Of a DNA stretch of 41,533 nucleotides, positions 1-7,379 are shown piece by piece. Both the position numbers and the translations under genes were made by a program. This stretch comes from Myxococcales bacterium. GTDB lineage: Bacteria; Myxococcota_A; Polyangia; Polyangiales; Houyiibacteriaceae. The DNA lies in the NCBI GenBank assembly GCA_020430775.1, contig JAGQJE010000327.1, forward strand, positions 1 through 41,533, in the 5' to 3' direction. The stretch's first letter is position 1, and each line of letters opens with the position of its first letter. The notes under the pieces were generated by a model. That model had not been told where the DNA came from and did not search any database. It was given only the letters and a program-made list of their open reading frames with translations.

Positions 1-102
1 CCCGCACCCCCGCACCCCCGCACCGCCCGCCCCGGCCGGCCTTGGCCGCCCCGACCGGCGGCCGTCGCGTCCTCTGGGTGAGGCGTGGTATCACCGTCGC
101 AG

Positions 103-1467
103 ATGGCTTCAGGCGGCGCAGCGTGGGGGTGGACCTTTCTCGCCGTGAGCGTCGTCGGGGCGCTCTTCACGCTCAACGCGTACCTCCCCATCCGCCGGCC
201 CGGCCCGGTGGCGACGGTGAGCTTCTTCGCCGGCTGGCTCACCTGCGAGCTCGCGGCCCATCACCTCGCGTGGCAGATGCTCGCGACCTTGGTCTTCGTG
301 TGGATGGGCGCGCTCGACTCTCCGCAGGGCCTCGTCGCGATGGGGCTCTCGGTCCTCTCGTGGGCGAGCCTCGCGCGCCTCGTGCAGCGCGGGCACCACG
401 CCTGGGAGGTGACCGAGGCGGCGCTCGAGGAGGGCCTCGCGCCCAACGCGACGGCGGGCGAGCCGCGCTCGGCGGGGCGCGTCCCGGTCCGCGCCATCGC
501 GCGCCCGTTCCACATGCACCACCCGGACGTCGTGGTCGAGCGCGACGTGCCCTTTCACGACGTCGGGCTGACCACGCTCTGCGTCGACGTCTACGCTCCA
601 CGCCAGCGGCCGGCGGGCGGACCGTTGCTGCTCTTCTTCCACGGCGGCGCGTGGATCCTCGGCTTCAAGCAGTACCAGGCGCTCCCGATGATGCACCGCC
701 TGGCGGCGGCCGGCTGGATCTGCATGAGCTTCGACTACCGCCTCAGCCCGCGCGCGACGTTTCCGGACCATCTGATCGACGTCAAGCACGCGATCGCGTG
801 GGCGAAGGAGCACGCGGCGGACTATGGCGGGGACGCGTCGTTCGTGGCGGTGAGCGGCAACTCCGCCGGCGCGCACCTGGCGTCGCTCGCGGCGCTGACG
901 TGGGACGACGCGACGCTCCAGCCCGGCTTCGAGGAGGCGGACACGCGGGTCGATGCGTGCGTGGCGCTGTACGGGGTGTACGACATCGCGGGGCGCTTCG
1001 ATCACTGGCGCAACGGCACGCTCGCCTGGGTGCTCGAGAACCTCGTCATGAAGACGAGCCGCGCCGAGTCACCGGACCGTTACCGGCGCGGCTCGCCCAT
1101 CGACCACGCCCGCGCCGACGCACCGCCCTTCCTCGTGGTGCACGGCGCGCGCGACACCGTCGTCCCGACGGGCGAGGCGCGGCAGTTCGTGCGGGCGCTG
1201 CGCGAGGCGGGCGCGAAGCCGGTCGTCTACCTCGAGGTGCCGGACGCGCAGCACGCGTTCGACGTCTTTCGGTCCGTGCGCGGACACCACACGCTGCGGG
1301 CCGTGTCGGACTTCCTCGTGACGGTGCGCGCGCGCGCCGCCGCGTCCGCGGCCGAGCGTGCGGGGTCGGTCGAGCGCGCGACGGAGAGGCACGCCTCCCC
1401 GGCGGCCGGGAGCAGGGCGAAGGCGGCGGGCGAGCCCGCGCAGCACACGAGCGGCCACGCCTCGTAA
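103..1467 (+). CDS. Membrane-anchored alpha/beta hydrolase (carboxylesterase/lipase-like)
   Basis: 454 residues from the ATG at 103; an in-frame GTG at 85 is an alternative start and neither has a strong ribosome site. The first 110 or so residues hold about three hydrophobic segments, so the enzyme is probably anchored in the inner membrane. The rest is an alpha/beta hydrolase of the BD-FAE/hormone-sensitive-lipase type. It has an HGGAW oxyanion motif near H180, a GNSAG nucleophile elbow with Ser254, a RDTVVP segment with likely acid Asp351, and DAQHAF with His384. That is a complete catalytic triad in the expected order. The C-terminal 50 residues are low-complexity Ala/Arg/Ser. It should cleave carboxylic esters; the substrate cannot be read from sequence. 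The gene precedes a steroid-type oxygenase module, so lipid or sterol esters are possible, but this is only inference. Confidence 0.9.
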   Translation: MASGGAAWGWTFLAVSVVGALFTLNAYLPIRRPGPVATVSFFAGWLTCELAAHHLAWQMLATLVFVWMGALDSPQGLVAMGLSVLSWASLARLVQRGHHAWEVTEAALEEGLAPNATAGEPRSAGRVPVRAIARPFHMHHPDVVVERDVPFHDVGLTTLCVDVYAPRQRPAGGPLLLFFHGGAWILGFKQYQALPMMHRLAAAGWICMSFDYRLSPRATFPDHLIDVKHAIAWAKEHAADYGGDASFVAVSGNSAGAHLASLAALTWDDATLQPGFEEADTRVDACVALYGVYDIAGRFDHWRNGTLAWVLENLVMKTSRAESPDRYRRGSPIDHARADAPPFLVVHGARDTVVPTGEARQFVRALREAGAKPVVYLEVPDAQHAFDVFRSVRGHHTLRAVSDFLVTVRARAAASAAERAGSVERATERHASPAAGSRAKAAGEPAQHTSGHAS

Positions 1468-1534
1468 GGCCGGGCGCGCGTCCGGTCCGACCGGCACCTG
1501 GAACCATCGGCCGCTCGGCCCCAAGAGGTAAGAC

Positions 1535-2095
1535 ATGCACGGATTGCGCTGCTCGGAATCGCTCGCGGGCTGGACGAGGCTCCTAGACGAGTGGATCGTG
1601 GGTCTGCCGCGCTCGGCCGCGCGCAGCGACGCGGCGCAGGCGGTGTGGGCTTCAGAGCCCGCCGCGGTCGCGACGCTGTGCGACGCCGCCGATCGCGTCC
1701 GGCGCTTCGCCTACCCCGACGCGGCGCTCGCGGCGATCGAGCCCGCGCCGGATGGGCGACTGCGCTTCGAGCTGCAGGGGCAGCCCTACGTCGTGCAGCC
1801 GCGCGCGCAGGTCGTGGACAGGCCGGCCGCGTTGGCTGCAGAGGCTCCGGGCTGGCTCGCCGCGGCGCTCGATGGGGCGCGCGCGGGCGCCGGCGACGCG
1901 CGTCCCGTGGGCGCCGTGATCGCCGCGGCGCATCTTCCGGCGAGCGGCGGTGAGGCGCCGGCGGCGTTCGTCGAGGCTGCGAAAGGGCTCGGCTGCATCG
2001 GCGTCGCGTGGTCGTTTCCGGCGCTCCCCGGTCGAGCCGAGTACGCCTTCGCCGACGCGCGCTGGCCCGGCGCGCTCTTGCTCCTCGCGGCGTAG
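1535..2095 (+). CDS. Hypothetical protein, Ala-rich, 186 aa
   Basis: I do not recognise a family. The ATG at 1535 has an AAGAGG ribosome site at suitable spacing and the gene lies 67 bp after the esterase, so co-transcription is possible. The product looks soluble, with no signal peptide or membrane segment. It mixes helical Ala/Arg/Asp stretches with a short beta-like segment (RLRFELQGQPYVVQP) in the middle. Codon use is like its neighbours. It could be a lineage-specific protein. Confidence 0.6.
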   Translation: MHGLRCSESLAGWTRLLDEWIVGLPRSAARSDAAQAVWASEPAAVATLCDAADRVRRFAYPDAALAAIEPAPDGRLRFELQGQPYVVQPRAQVVDRPAALAAEAPGWLAAALDGARAGAGDARPVGAVIAAAHLPASGGEAPAAFVEAAKGLGCIGVAWSFPALPGRAEYAFADARWPGALLLLAA

Positions 2096-2264
2096 CGGAC
2101 GCGCTCCGCGTCGCAGCGGACGCGCCCCACGAGCCGGGCGTCGGCTCCGCCGACCGTCGCCTCTCGCTCGGAACGCGCGACCGCCGATACGGCACCGGGA
2201 CGGCCGGCGCGCCGCGCCGGGAGGCTGCGCCACGCCTACATTTCGGGCGAGCGACGAATTGGTC

Positions 2265-2299
2265 TTGCTCGAAAATGAAACGTGTTCTATTTTTCGCGA
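2265..2299 (+). promoter_or_regulatory. Predicted promoter of the Rieske oxygenase gene, possibly leaderless
   Basis: TTGCTC at 2265-2270 and TATTTT at 2288-2293 are separated by exactly 17 bases and resemble sigma70-type -35 and -10 elements. A start about seven bases after the -10 would fall at or beside the A of the ATG at 2300. No ribosome site is visible before that ATG. Both facts fit a leaderless transcript. The spacer is almost filled by the palindromic box at 2276-2289. Inferred from sequence only. Confidence 0.5.
2276..2289 (+). promoter_or_regulatory. KstR-like operator box 1
   Basis: TGAAACGTGTTCTA fits the KstR operator pattern TNNAACNNGTTNNA known from actinobacterial steroid regulons. 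It lies between the -35 and -10 elements, sharing TA with the -10, so a bound repressor would block RNA polymerase. A nearly identical box with the same -10 geometry precedes the reductase gene (5564-5577). PsrA/FadR-type fatty-acid regulators use related GAAAC...GTTTC sites, so the cognate protein is uncertain. Confidence 0.6.
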
Positions 2300-3283
2300 A
2301 TGGACGACACCTCGCGCTTCTACACGCCGCCGATCCCGAACGGATGGTTTCAGGTCGCCTTCGCCGACGAGCTGACTCCGGGAACGGTCAAGCCGCTCAA
2401 GTACTTCGGAAAGGACCTCGTGATCTTCCGCACGGAGTCTGGGGAGGTGTCGCTGCTCGACGCCTTCTGCCCGCACATGGGTGCGCATCTCGGCCACGGC
2501 GGGAAGGTCAAGGGGGAGAACATCGAGTGCCCCTTCCACGCGTGGGAGTTCAACACGGACGGCCGCTGCGTCGAGATCCCCTACGCCAAGCACATCCCCC
2601 GCAAGGCGTGCGTCGACAAGTGGACCATCAAAGAGGTCGGCGGCCTCGTCATGGCGTGGCACCACGCCGAGGGGAAGGCGCCGGAGTGGGACATTCCGGA
2701 CGAGATCCCGGAGTGGGGCACGAAGGACGGCACCCGCAACGACGCGTGGACCGACTACGAGAGCCACGACTGGGTCATCAAGACGCGCAACCAGGAGATG
2801 GCGGAGAACGCCGTCGACTCGGCGCACTTTCACTACGTGCACGGGACGACGAACATGCCTCAGTCGGAGGCCACGGTGGACGGCCCGGTGCTGCGCGTGT
2901 TCTCGGGCGCCGGCATGGAGACGCCGCGAGGCAGGGTCGACGGCTCGATCGAGAGCCTCTCGTACGGCTTCGGGCTCGCCATCGTGCGCTTCAACGGCAT
3001 CGTCGAGACGTTGAACGTCGCGACGACCACGCCGATCGACGCGGACCACGTGCACGCGCGCTTCAACTTCTCCGTGAAGAAGATCGGCGGAGCGGAGAAG
3101 CGCGTCGGCAAGGCCTTCGTCGCCGAGGTGACCCGCCAGCTCACCGAGGACATCCCCATCTGGGAGAACAAGGTGCAGCACGAGAACCCGATGCTCTGCG
3201 ACGGTGACGGTCCCATCGGGTTGTTCCGGCGCTGGTGCAAGCAGTTCTACTCGTCGCCCGCGGAGCGGCAGGCCGCCGAGTGA
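2300..3283 (+). CDS. Rieske [2Fe-2S] non-heme iron oxygenase, KshA/DAF-36-like
   Basis: 327 residues. The N-terminal Rieske domain has the cluster ligands in CPHMG (about residue 57) and CPFHAW (about residue 77), the C-x-H...C-x2-H pattern. The catalytic half has ENAVDSAHFHYVH near residue 175, matching the D-x2-H-x4-H mononuclear iron site. Overall length and spacing fit single-component oxygenases such as 3-ketosteroid 9-alpha-hydroxylase (KshA), cholesterol 7-desaturase (DAF-36/Neverland) and bacterial sterol C-4 demethylase oxygenases. It needs a reductase, and a KshB-like one is encoded convergently at 4491-5543. The next gene overlaps its stop by GTGA. The operator box at 2276-2289 suggests repression by a TetR protein. 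Steroid or sterol as substrate is inferred from family and context; aromatic or fatty substrates remain possible. Confidence 0.9.
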   Translation: MDDTSRFYTPPIPNGWFQVAFADELTPGTVKPLKYFGKDLVIFRTESGEVSLLDAFCPHMGAHLGHGGKVKGENIECPFHAWEFNTDGRCVEIPYAKHIPRKACVDKWTIKEVGGLVMAWHHAEGKAPEWDIPDEIPEWGTKDGTRNDAWTDYESHDWVIKTRNQEMAENAVDSAHFHYVHGTTNMPQSEATVDGPVLRVFSGAGMETPRGRVDGSIESLSYGFGLAIVRFNGIVETLNVATTTPIDADHVHARFNFSVKKIGGAEKRVGKAFVAEVTRQLTEDIPIWENKVQHENPMLCDGDGPIGLFRRWCKQFYSSPAERQAAE

Positions 3284-3780
3284 GCGCCGTGGCGACGTTC
3301 TCGCTCGAAGAGGTCGAGCGCGCGTTTCAGCGCTTCTGGCGGACCGGCATGGTGCGCGAGGACTGGGACGGGTGGGTCGATCTCTTCGTCGAGGACGTCG
3401 TCTACGAAGAGCGCGTCCTCGGCACGATGCACGGCCGTGAGGCGGTGCGCCGGTGGATCGTGCCGTTGATGCAGACCTACGGCGAGATCTACGGCGTCTA
3501 CGACTGGCACCACGCCGACCCGAGCGGCCGCGTCGTGTTCCGCATGTTGAACCGACGCGACCACCCCTCGGGCACCGGGCATCTCGACTTCCCCGGCATC
3601 ACGGTCCTCCAGTACGCCGGCGACATGCGCTGGTCGCGCGAGGAAGACTACTGGGCCGAGAAGCTAGCCATCGAGCAGTTTCACGCGTACGAGGTCGCGC
3701 TGAAGGCGCACGACCCGACCCACCGAGACCAACGCACGCGGCGCGATTGGGGCGACGGCCCGGCCTGGACGCGCCCGTAA
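3280..3780 (+). CDS. NTF2/SnoaL-like protein
   Basis: 166 residues from a GTG at 3280 that overlaps the stop of the Rieske gene (GTGA), which implies translational coupling; a GTG at 3289 is also possible. The protein has the pattern of the SnoaL/NTF2-like fold: an N-terminal helix pair (FSLEEVERAFQRFWR), the DWDGWVDLFVEDVVYEE segment, a G-REAVRRWI turn and later beta strands rich in aromatics. Members of this superfamily include steroid delta-isomerases, polyketide cyclases and limonene-epoxide hydrolases, as well as proteins without known activity. Coupling to the Rieske oxygenase suggests it acts on the same substrate or its product. Catalytic residues cannot be assigned with confidence. 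Confidence 0.8.
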   Translation: MSAVATFSLEEVERAFQRFWRTGMVREDWDGWVDLFVEDVVYEERVLGTMHGREAVRRWIVPLMQTYGEIYGVYDWHHADPSGRVVFRMLNRRDHPSGTGHLDFPGITVLQYAGDMRWSREEDYWAEKLAIEQFHAYEVALKAHDPTHRDQRTRRDWGDGPAWTRP

Positions 3781-3788
3781 CCAGCGCG

Positions 3789-3845
3789 TAGCCGCCGCGC
3801 GGCGCGCGCGGCGCCGATCGAACACGGGCCCGCCCGAGGCGGCTA
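3789..3845. terminator. Possible bidirectional terminator between convergent genes
   Basis: TAGCCGCC at 3789-3796 and its exact complement GGCGGCTA at 3838-3845 enclose a GC-rich segment (GCGCGGCGCGCGCGGCGC) that can itself fold. It lies between the stops of two convergent genes and includes the stop of the minus-strand one. There is no T-run on either side, so intrinsic termination is uncertain. Confidence 0.3.
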
Positions 3846-4487
3846 ACGCGGGGGACGGCGGATGAAGAGCGCCTCCGCCTCGCTCAGCAGCGTGTCACCC
3901 GCGTGGCTCGCGCCCGTGACCCACGCCTTGCGACCCTCCGTGCGCTCGACCCGGGCGACGAACGACACGTCCTGGTGGATGGGCGTCATGCTCCGGTACT
4001 GAATCGTGAGCGACGCGGTCGGGCCCCCGAAGCCGCGCTGGAACGCGGCGAGCGCGAGGACCTGGTCGTGGACCGCGGCGACCCAGCCGCCGTGCACCGC
4101 GCGCGGCGGTCCCTCGTACGCGTCGGTGAAGCGCACGCGGCCGACGACTCCGTCGCCCTCGACGGACATCTCGACCGGCGGCGCCTGCGGGTTGAGCCGG
4201 CCGCAGACGGAGGTGTAGGGGAGCATCGCGCCGAGGTCGTCGGCGCGCGGCGGCGCCCAGAGCGGAAGCGGCCGGCTGCCGCAGTGCGGGGACAGGGCGG
4301 CGCTGAGCGCGTCGACCTGCGCGCGCAGGGTCCGCAGCGTCTCGATGGGTGCGGCGAGCGTCACGGTGCGGTCACACAGAACGCGCACCGACTGCACGAA
4401 CGCCTCGAGCTCGAGCACGTGCTCGGCGAGGAGCGCAGGCTTGGGCGCGTTCGTGTCCAGGGGGCCGGCGCGGCTAGAGTCGCTCAT
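3843..4487 (-). CDS. PaaI-like hotdog thioesterase
   Basis: 214 residues. The C-terminal 120 residues form a 4HBT hotdog domain: VHGGWVAAVHDQVLALAA carries the HGG turn and the helix with the acidic residue, followed by beta strands (SLTIQYRSMTPIHQDV, FVARVERTEGRKAWV). The N-terminal 90 residues are helical and not typical of minimal PaaI proteins. Such enzymes hydrolyse acyl- or aryl-CoA thioesters. The ATG lies three bases after the stop of the KshB-like reductase, so the two form an operon, probably under the operator box at 5564-5577. This context suggests clean-up or release of CoA intermediates in the same pathway as the oxygenase. Confidence 0.8.
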   Translation of the reverse strand: MSDSSRAGPLDTNAPKPALLAEHVLELEAFVQSVRVLCDRTVTLAAPIETLRTLRAQVDALSAALSPHCGSRPLPLWAPPRADDLGAMLPYTSVCGRLNPQAPPVEMSVEGDGVVGRVRFTDAYEGPPRAVHGGWVAAVHDQVLALAAFQRGFGGPTASLTIQYRSMTPIHQDVSFVARVERTEGRKAWVTGASHAGDTLLSEAEALFIRRPPR

Positions 4488-4490
4488 CGG

Positions 4491-5543
4491 TCAGTAGACC
4501 GCGTCGAAGTCGATCTCGAGCTGCTCGCTCGAGTTGGGCTTCGCCTGGCAGGTGAGGATCCAGCCCTTGTCGATGTCGTCGTCGGTGAGCGCCTCTCTCG
4601 AAGCCATCTGGACCGAGCCGTGCTTCATCTGCGCCATGCAGCATCCGCAGTAGCCGTCCTCGCACGACGACGGGGCGTCGTATCCAGCCGCTACCGCGGA
4701 CTGGAGCAGCGTCGACCCGGGCTTGTAGGGCACCTCGGCGGTCGCTCCCTCGAGCGTCATCGTGAACGTCGCGGGCGCGTCGCCGGGCGCCGGCTCCTCG
4801 AGGCCCGCGGCCGGGTCCTTGCGGTCCTCGTCGACCGGCGAGACGAAGCGCTCGAAGTGCGTCTGCCCGGCGTCGATGCTGAGCGCCTCGAAGCCGGCCT
4901 CGACGGTGTCCATGAACGGCCCCGGGCCGCAGACGTAGAAGTCCGACTCTTCCCAGCCGGTGCAGAGCTCTTCGACGTGGCGGATGGTCATGAACCCGCC
5001 GTCGGAGTCGAGGTGGTGGTGCACGTCGAGGCGGTTCGGATAGGTCGCCCGCCACAGATCGATCTCGTCCTTGAAGATGATCGAGTCCGCGTCGCGGTTC
5101 GCGTACACCAGCTTGATCCGTCGGTCGGTGGTACGCAGCGCGGACTTCATCAGGGCGATGACCGGTGTGATGCCGCTCCCCGCGCCGAAGAGCACGACGC
5201 CTCGGTCGCCCGCGTCGGCGCGGAGCACGAAGCGCCCCTCCGGTGGGATGACCTCGATCGTGTCGCCGACCGCCAGCTCGTCGTTGAACCAGTTGGAGAC
5301 GCGCCCGTCGACGACGCGCTTGACGGTGACCTTGTGCCAGGGGTCCGTGTCCGGGGAGCTCGCGAGCGAGTAGCAGCGGCGCAGCCGCATCCCGTTCCAG
5401 GGGATCTCGAAGGTGAGGAACTGCCCCGCCTTGTACGAGAAGACCTCGCGGTGCTCCGGCGGGACGGCGAACACGAAGGAACGCGTGTCAGGCGTTTCTT
5501 GAATGATGCCAGCTATTTTGAGCGGATACAGCGCGGCGGCCAT
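4491..5543 (-). CDS. KshB-like ferredoxin-NAD(P)H oxidoreductase (FAD, NAD, C-terminal [2Fe-2S])
   Basis: 350 residues from the ATG at 5543, which follows AAGGGA; the open frame extends upstream but the family N-terminus (YPLKIAGIIQETPDT) supports this start. Domain order: FAD-binding barrel with RRCYSLASSP, an NAD-binding domain with GAGSGITP, then a plant-type ferredoxin domain with SSCEDGYCGCC (C-x4-C-x2-C) and a distal ILTC. This order and length match KshB/PaaE-type reductases that deliver electrons from NADH to a Rieske oxygenase. The obvious partner is the oxygenase at 2300-3283. They are on opposite strands, but both have the same operator box. The thioesterase gene follows three bases later. 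FAD, NAD and cluster motifs look intact. Confidence 0.92.
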   Translation of the reverse strand: MAAALYPLKIAGIIQETPDTRSFVFAVPPEHREVFSYKAGQFLTFEIPWNGMRLRRCYSLASSPDTDPWHKVTVKRVVDGRVSNWFNDELAVGDTIEVIPPEGRFVLRADAGDRGVVLFGAGSGITPVIALMKSALRTTDRRIKLVYANRDADSIIFKDEIDLWRATYPNRLDVHHHLDSDGGFMTIRHVEELCTGWEESDFYVCGPGPFMDTVEAGFEALSIDAGQTHFERFVSPVDEDRKDPAAGLEEPAPGDAPATFTMTLEGATAEVPYKPGSTLLQSAVAAGYDAPSSCEDGYCGCCMAQMKHGSVQMASREALTDDDIDKGWILTCQAKPNSSEQLEIDFDAVY

Positions 5544-5563
5544 CTCGTCCCTTGAGCCAAGAA

Positions 5564-5577
5564 TAGAACGTGTTTCA
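5564..5577 (-). promoter_or_regulatory. KstR-like operator box 2
   Basis: Read on the minus strand this is TGAAACACGTTCTA, differing from box 1 only in the two central bases. The likely -10 TATTCT (5560-5565) shares TA with the box exactly as at box 1. It sits in the 40-bp gap between the substrate-binding-protein gene and the reductase gene. The -35 region is poor, as expected for a regulated promoter, and the predicted leader is only about ten bases. Confidence 0.6.
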
Positions 5578-5583
5578 GTGCGC

Positions 5584-6552
5584 TCATTTAAACACGGAGC
5601 CGGGCTCGCCGCAACGTTCGCCGTGGAACGCCAGGTCGTGCAAGTACTCCGCTGCTTCGAGCATGCTAGGGCCACCGTCGGCCATCAGGCGAGCGGGCAC
5701 CTCGAGCACGCCGTCCGGCTCTGCGCACGCGCGGAGTCGCTCGAACGCGGGCGCTCGGCAGATCGCGTCACGCCCACCGGTCGTCGTGACGATGTGCGCC
5801 GGGTCGAGCGACAGCAGCGCCTCGACGCCGTAGGCGGGCCACCCGTGGTAGCGGCTGGCGGCCGCGTCGACGAACCCGGCGTAGTGGAGCACCGAGTGCG
5901 GGCTCGTCCCGGCTGCGCCTCCGTAGTACGTCGTCCCGACGGCGCGGACGTAGATCGCCGTCGGGCGCTGCTGCTCGGGCACGCAGCCCGCGATGCGCTC
6001 GAGGCGTTCGCGCAGCGTGGCGGTGTAGCGCTCGCCGCGCGCGCGCTCGCCGACGACGGTCGAGAAGCGCTCGATGATGCGCGCGAGCTGGTCGAGGTCG
6101 CCCGGGACGCCGAGGTCGATCGTCGTGACGCCGAGCGCGCGCAGCCGGTCGACGACGCGGCCGTCGACCGCGCCGTTGACGATGAAGAGGTCCGGCGCGA
6201 ACCCGAGGATCGACTCGATGTCCGTCGCGTGGCGCAGGCGCGGCTTGCCCCCGTAGCGGTACGCCTCGGGGCCCGCGTCAGCGCCGGTCCCCGCGAAGGC
6301 GGCGATGCGCGCCGGCGAGACGAGATCGATGAGCAGGCGGTTCGCGAGGGGGCTGCCGGAGACGATGCGGTCGTAGCGGCGGACGGGCACACGCGCGCCG
6401 GTGGCGTCGACCACGACCTCCGGTGAGGCGGCGGGCGCGTGGCGGGACGGCGTCACGGCCTCCGCGCGGCCACCTGCGGCCTGGGCGAGCGCGAGCCCGA
6501 GCCCGAGCGCGGCGACGGCGGCGGCGGCGTTGAGCCAGCCGAGGCGGGTCAC
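5584..6552 (-). CDS. ABC transporter substrate-binding protein, BtuF/FhuD type
   Basis: 322 residues. It begins with a signal peptide (hydrophobic stretch to about residue 27, ending ALAQAAGG) and no clear lipobox, so it is periplasmic or signal-anchored. The mature part has the two-lobed TroA/BtuF pattern: an N-lobe with DRIVSGSPLANRLLIDL and ILGFAPDLFIVNG, a long linking helix near residues 150-190, then a C-lobe (YVRAVGTTYYGG, YGVEALLSLDPAHIVTT). The family delivers cobalamin, haem or ferric siderophores to a FecCD-type permease. The start overlaps the ATPase stop (ATGA), making a three-gene import operon with the genes at 6549-7379 and 7354-8364. The exact ligand is not shown by the sequence. 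Confidence 0.88.
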   Translation of the reverse strand: MTRLGWLNAAAAVAALGLGLALAQAAGGRAEAVTPSRHAPAASPEVVVDATGARVPVRRYDRIVSGSPLANRLLIDLVSPARIAAFAGTGADAGPEAYRYGGKPRLRHATDIESILGFAPDLFIVNGAVDGRVVDRLRALGVTTIDLGVPGDLDQLARIIERFSTVVGERARGERYTATLRERLERIAGCVPEQQRPTAIYVRAVGTTYYGGAAGTSPHSVLHYAGFVDAAASRYHGWPAYGVEALLSLDPAHIVTTTGGRDAICRAPAFERLRACAEPDGVLEVPARLMADGGPSMLEAAEYLHDLAFHGERCGEPGSVFK

Positions 6553-7379
6553 GGTGAGCGCTCGATGGCGCGAAACCCGAGCGCGCCGTTCGGGACCATC
6601 TCGACGCCGTACGCCGCGCGGACGGGCTCGGCGGCGACGACCTCGGCGATCGGCCCGTAGGCGACCACGCGCCCGTCGTCGAGCAGGAGGCCGCGGTCCG
6701 CCCAGCGGCGCGCGTCGTCGAGCTGGTGGGAGACGAGCAGCACGGCGAAGCCCTCGGCGGTCAGCGTGCGGAGCAGGGCGAACAAGGCGAGCGAGTGCGC
6801 GACGTCGAGCGCCGCCGTCGGCTCGTCGAGGAGGATGACGCGCGCCTCGGTCGCGAGGGCGCGGGCGAGGATCACGCGCTGCTGCTCGCCGTGCGACAGG
6901 CGCGTGAAGGTGCGCTCGGTGAGCGAGGCGGCGTCGGTGCGGGCGAGGGCCGCGTCGATCGCGCGGCGGTCGCGCGGCGAGGGACCGCCGAAGCCTTCGC
7001 GGTACGCGTAGCGCCCCTGCGCGACGACCTCCGCGACCGAGAGGCCGCCGCGGAGCGCGGTCTGCTGCGGGACGTAGGCGATGCGCCGCGCGCGTGTCTC
7101 CCGGTCGAGGCTCGCGAGCGGCTCCCCCTCGAGGAGCAGCGTCCCGGTGTGCCGGAGCAGCCCCACCGCGGCGCGGACGAGGGTGCTCTTGCCGGCGCCG
7201 TTCGGGCCGAGCAGCGCGAGCAGCTCGCCGTAGCGGAGGTCGAAGTCGACCCCACGCAGAGCCTCGCGTCGCCCGTGCGCGACGGTCACGCCGCGGCCAC
7301 GCAGCGCCGGCGGTGCGGCGTCGGGCGTCGAGGCGGTCACAGTGGCGGCCAGGTCAGCCACCGGCGCGCTCGGGCTCAC
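6549..7379 (-). CDS. ABC transporter ATP-binding protein, FecE/BtuD type
   Basis: 276 residues. All core motifs are present: Walker A GPNGAGKST near residue 59, a Q-loop region (AYVPQQTALRGGLSV), signature LSHGEQQRV, Walker B VILLDEPTAALD and the switch His in LLVSHQ. It should power the FecCD-type permease next to it. About 25 N-terminal residues overlap the end of the permease gene, so the true start may be a little downstream. The C-terminus overlaps the start of the substrate-binding protein by four bases. Confidence 0.92.
   Translation of the reverse strand: MSPSAPVADLAATVTASTPDAAPPALRGRGVTVAHGRREALRGVDFDLRYGELLALLGPNGAGKSTLVRAAVGLLRHTGTLLLEGEPLASLDRETRARRIAYVPQQTALRGGLSVAEVVAQGRYAYREGFGGPSPRDRRAIDAALARTDAASLTERTFTRLSHGEQQRVILARALATEARVILLDEPTAALDVAHSLALFALLRTLTAEGFAVLLVSHQLDDARRWADRGLLLDDGRVVAYGPIAEVVAAEPVRAAYGVEMVPNGALGFRAIERSP

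Noticed and set aside
1-102. End of an upstream gene at the window edge
   Set aside because: The first bases are a CCCGCA-rich run without a supported reading frame or stop; nothing can be assigned.
3903-5555. A 550-residue plus-strand ORF
   Set aside because: Fully antisense to the thioesterase and reductase genes, whose motifs are intact; composition is that of a shadow frame.
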